A stretch of DNA of 64,000 nucleotides from Schistosoma haematobium (Eukaryota > Platyhelminthes > Trematoda > Strigeidida > Schistosomatidae): assembly GCF_000699445.3 (NCBI RefSeq), contig NC_067198.1:41161691-41225690 (forward strand), read 5' to 3'. The translations under genes were made by a program, and so were the position numbers. Shown here piece by piece: positions 54,001 through 64,000 of the stretch. Within the stretch, counting starts at the first letter, position 1. Every line of letters begins with the position of its first letter. The notes beneath the pieces were generated by a model. The model was not told the origin of the DNA, searched no databases, and saw nothing but the letters and a program-made list of their open reading frames with translations.

Positions 54001-54228
54001 GGATTGGTTGAAGCTAGACATTAACACCGTTGGATCCCGGCCAGCTCAGTGGTCTAGTGGTTAAGCGCCCGCGTGCGAGACTGATAGGTCCTGGGTTCGA
54101 ACCCCGCGGGGGCGGGGCGTGGATGCGCATTGCTGAGGAGTCCCGCACCAGGACGATACGGCCATCCAGTGCTTCCAGGTTTTCCATGGTGGTCTAGCTT
54201 CAATTGACTCATGATTTCAACTATCAAT
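54001..54228 (+). repeat. tRNA-hammerhead SINE, GC-rich copy
   Basis: Leader CTAGACATTAACACCGTTGG, head GGCCAGCTCAGTGGTCTAGTGG, B box GGGTTCGAACCCCG (the most tRNA-like copy), hammerhead 54127-54172, tail to CATGATTTCAACTA. Confidence 0.88.
54127..54172 (+). ncRNA. Minimal hammerhead, one core change
   Basis: GCATTG/CAGTGC stem I, CTGAGGA, GTCC/GGAC stem II with loop CGCACCA, but GATA in place of GAAA and AUC cleavage triplet. The changed A14 should stop cleavage. Confidence 0.7.
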
Positions 54229-55214
54229 AATTTGGCAAACTGTTTTAGAAAACATAAATATAATAGTAGTATAATGTGATTTTACAGCATTGGATATCAA
54301 AAAAAGGTACACAAATCTTAAGAATGAATTGTGTTATAACTGAAATTCTTAATATTCTTCATATGTTACCGTATTTACATGATGTGTATCACACGAGTAA
54401 ATTATGGTTTTACAATTTCAATCATAGTTTTTATTTTAATGATACATCCATAATCTAGGTGATCATGTGTTTGTCTAATTAATACTTGATGGTAGTTATA
54501 TGGTATAAAATGTGGATTATAAATCAATAATTGCGTTAATATACAAGAAATCAATCGGTACTTCATTAGTATCAGTAACATCTATGATTGTAAAACTATT
54601 TTAAGTCTATTCGAATATGATAAAGAGTATCAGTTTCTCCAAAGTTACTAAAATGAAAAACCTTCTTGATGAGCTTCAATTAACAACAACATGACCTCCA
54701 CCATAGAATATAGCTACCTTTCATAAGTAGGTTTCATTCGGTTATTGAAGTGTTTCAGATAGTTGAGAAGATTTATGGACCATGAATAAGATAGTAATTA
54801 CTCCCGTGATGAGTAGTTTAGTTATGAAGTTTTCGTCGTCATGGTAGACGACATCAATAAAAGAGTTAAAAAATAAGTCAGCTGTCAGAATTCTTCTTTG
54901 TTTCAGATTTTTAAAAACAAGAGTATAAGCGTTTGTTACCAATATTTATGATTTCACTATTCATGTGATTGTTACTTCCCTGAATCTGTTCTGAGATTTC
55001 GTATTCAGCTACTCTTATGTTTATTGGTCGAATATAAATAGGTACATGGTTCTCTGGTTAACTTTATACTAAATAGGTCATCCAATCAATGTCAACAATG
55101 TTTGAAGTAGGTAAAGTAATACCTATTTATATTCGATAATTTTGATGTTTGAGGCGAAACGTTGGATTTACTTCAAATTCATTCGCTGAGATTTTACAAA
55201 TACCATTCCTCATC
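54229..55214. other. No feature recognised
   Basis: AT-rich, no coding or repeat match found by eye except short direct repeats around ACCTATTTATATTCGA (about 55120). Confidence 0.4.
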
Positions 55215-55574
55215 TGTAGTGACCTACTTTTATCAAGAGAACTCGACTGGTTTAATGAAAACAATTATCATTATAACCAATTGTACCAGTGACTGTTTTA
55301 CTGTACTTGTTTGTTTAACTGTACTAAAGACATTCTTTTGTTCTTCCGTTGACTGTGTCCTTGCACGAATTAGGTTACACTCAGTTACCACACTTGCAAC
55401 CTGGCACGATCTTGATATTCTTTCGATACCACGAGATCGCTAACAAATACATCTCGACTACAGACATCAACTGCCTTCTGATATTTGGCTTACGGGGGGA
55501 TCTTATCGGTTAACTGGCACGTAATCTTCCTGTAGTGGTGATCATAGTCAACCGCGACTCAACGCCACACTACA
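55215..55574 (+). repeat. Solo LTR, family T (copy 2), with target duplication
   Basis: TGTAGTGACC to GCCACACTACA (360 bp), ends perfect inverted TGTAGTG/CACTACA, flanked by CATC on both sides (55211-55214 and 55575-55578). A clean 4-bp duplication around a single LTR indicates recombination between two LTRs of a Gypsy-like element. Confidence 0.82.
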
Positions 55575-55579
55575 CATCT

Positions 55580-57070
55580 TTAATATGTCACAACAACTTG
55601 GTGCCTAAATACTGTATAACTATTCGATCAACTTTAGGCGTGAGTTCTTATATAAGATGCAAACCTGTTTAAAAAGTTAGTTTAACAACTAAACATGTAA
55701 CATTATGATAAATATAGCTTATTTCCTCTGTAAATGCTATTATCGAAGCCTCACTACTAAGTAAATTAGCTAACAAGTTAATGAACGGTTCGTTTAGTGA
55801 TTTAGAAAGAATACTAGTCTTATTACATCTAATCGTCAGTATCTATTTGGTAGATTGAATTAGAGCATTGAGTGTTAATTATTTTATTCCACTAAATTTT
55901 TTCTAACTTTATTCGATCTCATCTTATAGGGACATGAAGTACACTGTAGCAATTCGAATTAGTAACTCTAGTTCTTTTATTCAAAAAACGTTTTTAACAC
56001 CGTTACTGTTTCCATGGACAAAGAAAATCAAGTAAATCGCTTTTAATAATTTTATCCACTTCGTAACTTGGTATTAAGTAAAATTACTAATGATGATAAT
56101 ACTAATAATGATAATAATGATAATCCTTTCATCTGACTATTAGGTCAATTTGATTTACATGTACAGTGAAAGAGTATCATTTAGAAATGGAATGCAAATA
56201 TTAGTTTAGTATTTAGTTTCGTGACAAAAACATTGTATTCTTTGTTTGTTTGTTTTTGTAGCCACACACACACTAAAACAGGAAGAGAACAACATTGAAA
56301 CCGATCAATTTACAATCAATATTTAAAATGTAAACTTCATAAGTTTTTTAAAGCGGTTTTACTATGATACTTAAAACTATTAAAATACTATTTGTGCAAT
56401 CCTGTTATGTAACTACTTTCAGAGTAGATATCTTCTCTTCAGGATGAGATTATGTGTGCACGTCACTGAGGTGTTCTATATCAAGAAAAAAAAAGAAACT
56501 GTTCACTGCTTCCTGGTTTACAATGATTGTTCGTTCACCTAAGGTCAGACTGTGATGTAAATTATGAAATTTAACAATCTCCGCAAACCCCCTCCTCTAT
56601 CAATAAATCATTTACATTCATCAATACTCAGTAAGTTTAAAGACATGTCATTTACAAATCATTCAACGCTTTGTATTACTATTTACATCTAAAACAGTTA
56701 GTCCCTTTAGATAAATTTTAATGATGCAATGAGAAAACGAAGGTTATCAGAATTATGTGATATATTTACGCAATACATTTTGAATAATCTGATCATACAT
56801 AAACTTGTTTAGATATTATCTATGAAAAATAAAAGGTCGACTAGACAAACTAAAAGGTAAAGAAAAACAAAGTTTATAATAAAGTACAAATGAAAACAAT
56901 TTGAAAATCATATTTTGGATGATAAATCACTGTTACCAGGGTACATTAAAGGTAAGAATAAATTGTTTTTGAATACATAAAGGGTTTCTTAGTTTTTGTA
57001 TGGCCAAGGCTTCAATAAACCTTACTATTTACGTCAGAAAGGCTTCGTTTAATAATATTCTGATCTCACA
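55580..57070. other. No feature recognised
   Basis: AT-rich sequence with a short TAATGATGATAATACTAATAA-like run near 56090. No gene or known repeat seen. Confidence 0.4.
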
Positions 57071-57075
57071 CATTT

Positions 57076-57419
57076 ATAGAGTGGAGTCGAGTCGCGGTTG
57101 ACTATGAACACCACTACAAAAAGAGCGTGTACCAGAAAACCAGAAGGCGAATGAAGGTCGTAACAAGATTTATTCGTTGGCGATCTCGTGGTATCGAAAG
57201 TATACGGAGATCGTGCCAAAGGAAATACAAGTGGAATCAATGGGCAAACGTGGGAGCGTACAAGGCCACGGTCAACGGAAGAAAAATGGAGGAAAAATGG
57301 ATGTCTTTAGTACAGTTAGACAAACAAGCACAGTAAAACAATCACTGGTACAATTGGTTATAATAATAATTGTTTCCATTAAACCAATCGCGTTCTCTTG
57401 ATAAAAATAGGTCACTAAA
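57076..57419 (-). repeat. Solo LTR, family T (copy 3), decayed
   Basis: Reverse strand starts near TTTAGTGACCTATTTTTATC and ends GACTCGACTCCACTCTA. Middle part keeps TCGATACCACGAGATCGCCAA. Confidence 0.7.
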
Positions 57420-57844
57420 CATTCAAGCAGTATCTAGTTTCATCCTAGAATATCAAGCTGTAAATGGTATCGTTGAAATTTGATGACGTTCAATAAATTA
57501 GTAAACATGTGAGTTTTTGAACTCTAAATACTAGAGATTTAGTACTGTGATATTTTTGTATATTGGTTAAATAGTATTAAACCACTTCCCAAATACTAAT
57601 ACTCTAAGTTTTTTGATGAAATTTCATTCTCTAACATTCTTTTATTTGAAAAGAACATCTGTTAGAAGTTTAGTGTCATAAAGCGTGGCATGGCGGAGTC
57701 AAGATCTAGCTGCTCTGCGGTGATTGATCCATTTTTGACGGATCAGGGGTAGTGAATAAATTGAGAAGACATCAAAATATTCCTTTATAAATTTTATACA
57801 CAAATCAAAGTTTTAATGAAAATTATCACTATTGGGTTGTGAAG

Positions 57845-58165
57845 ATTGTTGAGTTTTTGATTAAGATCATGGATCGATCAATGTTAGACCACCATTGAAA
57901 ACCTGAAAGCACTAAATGGCCATTTATTCCTAATATGGACTCCTCAGGAGTGCGTATCTCGCACGCAGGATTCGAAGCCAGGACCTCCGGTTTCGTGAGC
58001 GAACGCCTAACCTCCAGACCACCGAGCCTGAATCCAACGATGTTGATGCCTAACTTCAACTAATCCACGAAATTAAGCGACTATCTTCCATTGTCTTTAT
58101 TGGTTGACTGCCTCACACCCGAAACAGATTAGCTACACTGGTCACGGCTTCTTTTAATGATATTT
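57845..58165 (-). repeat. tRNA-hammerhead SINE, long decayed copy
   Basis: Reverse strand: leader (GTGAGGCAGTCAACC), GATTAGTTGAAGTTAGGCATC, head with GGTCTGGAGGTTAGGCG, GGCTTCGAATCC, then CTCCTGAGGAGTCCATATTAG and AAATGGCCATTTAGTGC. Hammerhead stem II is lost. Confidence 0.75.
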
Positions 58166-59079
58166 ACTTTTGGTTTTTGCATCTTGGAATATATTTCCGT
58201 CCACTTCTTATTTGCATTTTGATTTGGTACTAGTCGAGTGAATTAGTACGTTCAAAGAATGGCAGTAAAGGTATAACACAGTCATTTATTAAACTAAGTG
58301 TTACCTCACGACATAAAAAGTTGAGAATATGTAATGTTATAACAAAATACATCAGTTCATGTAAAAAAATTTAAAGTGGATAGATTTGGTATGGGAAAAA
58401 CGTCAGATCCTTTCGAAGCTGCTGGCCGTTCCGTTTCAATGACCTTAAACGGCCTCACAAGGGGCGGTCACTCCGTATTTCAAATGTTATGGATTTGTTG
58501 GGTGTCCATTGGATTGCACGAATATCAGGTGTTCTCATATTTAAGTGGTCTTTTGCTGCAGCAAAACCACAAAATCATTGCGAAGAACATTGATTTAGCT
58601 CTCTCTGTCTTGTAGTGCATACGTTGGATCGATTGTTGCTTCGTAACTTTCCAATCTTCCCATTTTGGGCAAAATTTTGTTCAATTTGGATAAATTTTGG
58701 GGATATTTTCTAAACTGTATGACTTAAAAACTAAAATTTTCTTATTGTTTTAAATAGAGTTCTTCTGTTTTCTACGTTACTAACATTAAATTTGCCAACT
58801 ATGTTGTTTGTTTGTTTTTCTAAACGATCAATAAACCATATAAATTTTCACTCTCTCAAACTTTCAATTTGTACAGTTGAATACCATATGAGAGATCACA
58901 AGTACTTTCTTTATTCTAATTCTTAACTCATATGATTTTACAAATAAACAAACAAACAAACATTGAATTGCAATGTACCGAAAGTTTGAATATCATATTA
59001 GGTATATGACTGAATGTGCTCCACTTATATTTAACTGGGTATTCAGAGATGTAGTAATAGTTTAGTCAAAACACTTGAT

Positions 59080-59352
59080 TAAATGGAGTTGGTTCATATG
59101 CCTTCTCTACTGTACATCATTTCGTTTCGCTCTCTTCTATTCCCTTTTGTCCCTTTGATTGTCTGTCCAGACCAATGATTGTACAAAATATACGTATTCG
59201 AAATCCTTTTTCCTATTTGACTTATTTAATTCTGCTTTTCACTAACTCGAGTTAAGTTGTTTATTAAATACGACGATAGCTGGCATATGTATTTCAATAA
59301 CAACCAATCACACAATCAAACTGGAGTCAGATCCCGGGCCACTAAAAGTTTT
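59080..59352 (+). repeat. Dispersed repeat family R, copy 3
   Basis: ATTAAATGGAGTTGGTTCATA, TGATTGTCTGTCCAGACCAAT, GTACAAAATATACGTATTCGA, ending CCCGGGCCACTAAAAG. The pattern resembles an LTR end but was not proved. Confidence 0.7.
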
Positions 59353-59584
59353 CATATCAGTTTTACTGTTCAGTTATGTTTGTTTTAATAAACAAAACAG
59401 TACAATAGAAATTTAGCACAAACTAAGTTACATCAACGTGTCCTTAAGGTATCAACAAAAATAGTGTTTTAAACATGATAAATGTTTATTATTGAGGAAA
59501 GTATGACAGTTAGATAAGTGTACTTTTTGAAAGTATATCAACTATGGGTGAGAAAACTACTACTCACAAGCGACATATATCTCA

Positions 59585-59860
59585 TCACTTGATTCTTTGA
59601 TAACCGTGAGATCGCACACTGCTAAGAATAAACGTGCAATATTCTAGAAGAGATCGAGCACAAACTTTGTACATTAGAATAGGTGACTCATTGTTGTAAA
59701 GGTTTCGAGTTATGTGACCTATTAGACGTTTAGACTTAGAGGTCTGTTCTAATATCTGTTCTGTAAACGACAAGTCTTGGGAGTATCTAAGTCCTAAGTC
59801 TACTACTGTATGTAACCTAGATAACACTTCTCCATTTATGGAGCAATGATTGCTATTCAC
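59585..59860 (-). pseudogene. Non-LTR reverse transcriptase C-terminal fragment
   Basis: 91 open codons: HTVVDLGLRYSQDLSFTEQI, KSKRLIGHITRNL, ILMYKVCARSLLEYCTFILS. The DLG..hS..L..H/T..Q pattern and RSLLEYC are typical for the region after the RT core in LINEs; the family differs from A, B and the RTE copies. Confidence 0.75.
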
Positions 59861-59871
59861 ATAGATCCTGG

Positions 59872-59965
59872 GATTGATCCACAGTGATGTTGTAGATGCG
59901 TATTACAGCGGAGTCTCATGCTAGAACGAAACAAATGTTCAATGAACCTTGGTTTTCATTGTTTC
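59872..59965 (+). repeat. tRNA-hammerhead SINE fragment
   Basis: GTAGATGCGTATTACAGCGGA, GTCTCATGCTAGAACGAAAC, then TTCAATGAACCTTGGTTTTC. Core destroyed (CAGCGGA). Confidence 0.6.
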
Positions 59966-59969
59966 TTTT

Positions 59970-61535
59970 AAATTAAAGTCAGTCCGTTACCTAAAGGATA
60001 AAACAACTAAAAAAATCGCAACAATGATATATCAATTTGAATTCTTGTGAAACATGCCTTATAGTTAAATTGTATTTCATTCTTATTTTTGACAAATTAT
60101 TATAAACTTTGGAACCAATCATTTTCAAGATATCGACTTCGGTCTTTATGTCAAGTTCAAAAATTAGTGATGATTATCCGATGCTTGATGAGCAATTTGA
60201 AAGGAGAGTGCTTCATAAATTTTTCAGACACTTTAAATTTATGTAAGTCTATTTGATAATTATGGAGTGAAAGTGACATTGTATAAATCTCAGGTGACAT
60301 TTATACTTTCGGATATATACCGTCAGCAAATTAACTCTTTGTTGAAAGTCAGCTATCAAGTATATGATGTTATCACTAATCAACTAACTAAAAGACATTC
60401 TCGAAGATTACAGATAATTAATCAGATCTGAATATGAACAATGAATAATTCTCCACCGAAGGTATTTTGTTGACTTATTGGCTATTGTACAGACAATCAA
60501 GTTCTTTGAAAGTTATTCACGACTTCATAATAGATTCTGAGTGAAACCAATCTAAACTCTTGTTGTTAAAATTTCGTAGATAACATAATGTAATTTTAAG
60601 AATAGAATATCGACTGTGAACCTAGCCACTGCCATAAACTGTGTAAAAACGTCTCGTAAATTCTGGTTTCGTTAGGTTTTTTAAACGGTGAGTAACTAAT
60701 TTCTACTTTAAGTACACTTATTAACGTATCGATGTCTTAAGGTCATTTTGTCGGCAACCTATATATACATATAAACTAATTAATGTCTTCAAGTAACTGT
60801 TATTATACGGAGATACGGATATTTCAAATTCATGCTTGATAGAGTTTAATCGTACGTTCATTCATTTATTTTATTATACCTATTGATCGTATGATTTTCG
60901 TTAACCCAATATTTTTCACGACTGAATTTAGTTGTAAGTTAAATTCTTTAGGTCAGCTCCAGGTCTCTCAGTTAAATGAGATCTTCCGATACTGATAATA
61001 TTTTACCTTGACAAATGGTGCTGAGATAAATGGCCTTAAAATGTAGTACATTTCAAGGTCGAACGGTCGAAAATATTTAACTATATAATATTTTCACTCT
61101 TTGTATAGTAACATAAACAGGATATCACTTGAAAAAAGGCCTTTGGAATTGAGTGGTTAGTACGCAGAATTGAACTGGGAAAATATGGGCCAACAAAAGA
61201 TGTGACATGTTTATGTCATTGTTTCTTACTAATAATTTGGGATACAAATTACATAAGTTTCATATCACTGAAACGTCTCGTTGTGAAACACCACGGACTG
61301 ATTTTCTGCTATGGTTTATGATATTCATTTTCATTTATTTTGGTTAATAATTATTTCTAAAGTGATAAATCGGGAACGATTTTCATTTATAAAGACTGTT
61401 TATATGGCTTGTAATGATTTATTGTTATTACATGTTGACATGATCTACGCTAAATGTTTGACAGGCAAATTAAACGAATCATTGTGAGCTGTCGTGATCA
61501 TATATATTTGACCATATCAATTATTCTCTTGTGCT
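59970..61535. other. No feature recognised
   Basis: AT-rich; no exon, RNA gene or repeat family recognised by eye. Confidence 0.4.
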
Positions 61536-61539
61536 GAGA

Positions 61540-61870
61540 GCGTGAACGAATCTAAGTTACACCACGGTTAAAAAACTGAATGCGCTAAACGGCCATCTCC
61601 TGGTATGGAGCCTTTAGACTGTGCACCTTCACTACTCCGCAGGCGGGGATCAAAACAAGAATAATCTGTCTCACACACAAGCTCTCAATCTCTAAGTCGA
61701 TGAGCCGGCATCCAACAGTATTAGTATCCAACATCAATTAATCCAAGACATTGGGCGACTATATTTCATTTCCTTCTGTGAGCACCTGCCTCACATTCAA
61801 CACGGATTAGCGCCACTGACCAGGTCTTCTCACTAGAACTTCGGAAATTTCCTTTCGAAGCTAGTCACTA
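61540..61870 (-). repeat. tRNA-hammerhead SINE, long decayed copy
   Basis: Reverse strand: leader GTTCTAGTGAGAAGACCTGG, GTTGGATACTAATACTGTTGG, tRNA-like remains, and a hammerhead region without a working core (AGTCTAAAGGCTCC). Confidence 0.7.
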
Positions 61871-61949
61871 GTGAGCACATTGTAATTATCAGTGTAAGGT
61901 TGTGGAGATTGTTGTTTTTCATTGTGATTTTAAACCGATCAATGTACGG

Positions 61950-62190
61950 CCACCATTTTAGTGAGAAGCCGTGACCAATAGAGTCCAAACCGTGTTGAGC
62001 AGATTGATTAAAATTAGACATTAACATCCCAGCTCAATGGTTTGGAGAGGTCGGTGGTCCCAAGTTCAAGTCCCTCGTGAGTGATCGCGGATGAGCGCCT
62101 CTAATGAGTCCTACACTAGGACGAAACGACCATCCAGTCCTTCCACATTCTCGACGGTTACCTGAAATTAGTCGGTTCACGATCTCAATA
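61950..62190 (+). repeat. tRNA-hammerhead SINE, decayed copy
   Basis: ATTAGACATTAACATCCCAGC, CAAGTTCAAGTCCCTCG, then CTCTAATGAGTCCTACACTAG, GACGAAACGACCATCCAGTCC. Stem II GTCC/GGAC and GAAA are kept but CTGA is changed to CTAATGA. It stands inverted to the preceding copy. Confidence 0.75.
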
Positions 62191-62339
62191 AAAACCCAAT
62201 AATCGCCATGACACTAGAACAGCGACTTATATGACTTTAGTGCTGCACCAAACCAATGACGCGTTAACCAGTAAGAGCTGCCCAGAGTCGACTCTGATTC
62301 CTGGCTGGTCTGTGGTGGTCAGTGTTCGATATAATCCTT

Positions 62340-62836
62340 AAACTTCGTATACAGCTCGTCTAGATAACCGTTCTATATCACGTCCCAACGGTATATTAAT
62401 CAGAAGGCAAATACGGAGTGTTGATTACGTTTATTGCGAGACCACACACATACATCCAAATGTACAGATGCGTTAAACGAGCATAGAAGAGTTGTGCCGA
62501 AAGCGAGCAAGCGATCGAGAGCCAGAGCAAGAGTGAGACGAGAGTACGTATGTGTGTGTTGAATATGAATAACATGGACATATATATACCATGTGAAATG
62601 AATGAGTAATCGAATCAAATAAGCAGTTAGTAGTAAGACTAGCAGTGTGAATAAATGCGTAGGCCGTAATCAATATTCAAGCATACGTATTTCATACAAG
62701 CACAAAATAATAAGGGTACAATAAGTTGTTATAGTGCGGATGACTTTGTCCGCTTAATAAGTTAGCAAAAGGGCTTAACTGAGTTAAATGAGAATAAACT
62801 CAATTGCACGTGAGTCACTATAATAGCTCCCCCCCT
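62340..62836 (-). repeat. LTR-like sequence with polypurine tract, minus strand
   Basis: Reverse strand: GCAGGGGGGGAGC (62824-62836), then TGACTCACGTGC, a TATA-like GGTATATATATGTCC (about 62590), CTCTTGCTCTGGCTCTCGATC, and a poly(A) signal CAATAAACG (about 62430). Purine tract followed by a promoter- and poly(A)-bearing unit suggests the 3' LTR of an element whose body is not preserved here. The LTR low end is uncertain. Confidence 0.45.
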
Positions 62837-63115
62837 GCAAACAAGGTTATATGGAAAAATGTCTGTGTTTGCACAAAAAAATAGTAAACTGAATAGGGTA
62901 GTTACAATCGTTTGGAGAAAAATGGTTTGTACAAAATTAAGATGAAGTTAATGCGTGCTGTACATTTGGTTTGTGCCCGTCCGTGAGGTTATATAAAATA
63001 ATAGCAATGCGGTATTACTTTACATTTTAAACAAAAATTATACGTGTAAGTGTAGGGATACATAAGATACTTTGGGTTTTATAGCGTATAACATGAACTT
63101 AGTAATACATGTGTA

Positions 63116-63532
63116 TGTAGTGGCATTGGACAATAGCCACACAATCCACAAAGCTGTGAACACGAGACTACTCAGAAAATAGATATTCAATATTTAACTC
63201 GGGGAAATACCTAACAATGGAGAAGGCGCGAAGAATGAATTGAATGGTCTGGAGTTGATCGAGTGGCATGGCTCGGCCATGCAGACGTGGTCTCTGCTGA
63301 ATGTTACCTTATATCTTCTATTCATATTAAATATATTGTTCTTTCTCTAGCCTAACCTTGTTCTACATCATGTATTGGTAATTGATGCGATACAGTGAGT
63401 TGGTGTAGTCGATGGTGTGACTTCCACGTAAGATCTTATAGATTAGGCAGTTATATCACGACAAATCTACAAATTTAGGATTAGGTCTATTATTAGAGCA
63501 GTACTAATATCATAGTAGACCATAATTCTACA
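63116..63532 (+). repeat. Probable 5' LTR at the right edge
   Basis: 417 bp from TGTAGTGGC to TTCTACA with inverted ends TGTAG/CTACA. The next bases are TTGGTGAGCCCAAC, a primer-binding-site-like sequence (the first eleven bases equal the CsRn1 copy at 21115). Up to the window end no gag frame has begun. Confidence 0.55.
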
Positions 63533-63552
63533 TTGGTGAGCCCAACTAAAGA
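63533..63552 (+). other. Primer-binding-site-like sequence
   Basis: TTGGTGAGCCCAACTAAAGA directly after CTACA. The first part fits tRNA-Trp as in CsRn1 elements; the second part does not. Confidence 0.5.
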
Positions 63553-64000
63553 AACGCAACCTATTATTGTTAATCTTTATTTCCACCTTAACCTTCTCAA
63601 TCGGTTTTTATTTTTGTAAACCCAGTATTCTAATAGTCCTTTGATTAATGGTCACATATATTGTCGTAATGTTATATCTATTAGTTCACATAAGTTACTA
63701 GCTCAATCGATAATAAAAGTTGATCATCTATATCAACTAATTAGCTTTGATGGTTCGTTAACAAGCTTTAATAGCATTTACCTGCTTCAGCGACATAGAC
63801 TTGTTTAAACATCAAGCTCTAGCAAATATGACCTGTAAATAGCGTAAATATACATTGACTAACAATGCAATCAAGGATTGAATAGTTATCTGGATCTAAT
63901 TCTTAGTGTTCCTTCGCTTAACACCTCGTCCTGTTTTAAACTATGCACTATCCTGTAATATCTTTTCTTCCGACCACTGCCTGCCTAATTTCATATTCTC

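Noticed and set aside
40700..54120. tRNA-like sequences as real tRNA genes
   Set aside because: They lack a clean acceptor stem and anticodon loop, always come with the hammerhead and tail, and many are decayed; they are SINE heads.
58376..58615. 79-codon open frame MDRFGMGKTSDPF
   Set aside because: No recognisable motif, no splice sites that extend it, surrounded by repeats. It could be a TE remnant but I cannot show it.
62396..62673. Three overlapping minus-strand open frames
   Set aside because: They fall in LTR-like sequence with promoter and poly(A) words and have no protein features.
1..64000. CRISPR arrays, operons, Shine-Dalgarno sites or bacterial IS elements
   Set aside because: None seen. 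The genes have spliceosomal introns and the repeats are eukaryotic retroelements.

Overview
The window is nuclear DNA of a schistosome-type flatworm (Schistosoma or a close relative; I cannot fix the species). The evidence is AT-rich sequence, two intron-split animal genes with very short introns clustered at their 5' ends, RTE (SR2-like) and CR1-like LINEs, a CsRn1-clade LTR element primed by tRNA-Trp, and hammerhead-ribozyme repeats of the kind known from schistosomes.

Two host genes were reconstructed exon by exon. On the minus strand, positions 9346 down to 5478 hold an acylglycerol kinase (AGK) gene: nine exons, all splice phases matching, 453 codons visible, last exon not found. Its first six exons are separated by introns of only 35, 33, 26, 32 and 35 nt. 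The nucleotide-binding signature GGDGT is replaced by GDDNL. On the plus strand, positions 23988 to 39979 hold a hormone-sensitive lipase (HSL/LIPE) gene: nine exons, 822 codons, complete catalytic triad, first intron 37 nt. The two lipid genes are divergent (head to head).

Layout. 1-3780: a broken plus-strand RTE element and a second, minus-strand RTE fragment. 5478-9370: AGK. 9388-20165: a TE nest in which a decayed minus-strand CR1-like element (A) is split by an almost intact CsRn1/Gypsy element (9854-15090, LTRs essentially identical, 4-bp target duplication, one nonsense codon in pol) and by a second CR1-like element (B, 15129-19015). The end of A lies about 20-40 bp from the AGK start codon. 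20792-23130: remains of two more CsRn1-type copies. 23988-39979: HSL, its introns loaded with RTE tails, a solo LTR and a duplicated 330-bp repeat flanking exon 5. 40690-64000: no host gene recognised. This stretch holds about a dozen copies of a tRNA-like plus hammerhead-ribozyme SINE family, relics of a second (SM-alpha-like) hammerhead family, three solo-LTR families, RTE relics including a 494-bp inverted duplication, and at the right edge a probable LTR followed by a primer-binding site.

The strongest points for follow-up are the AGK micro-intron cluster and its altered kinase motif, and the SINE family that joins a pol III-like head to a minimal hammerhead ribozyme, several copies of which keep every core position.
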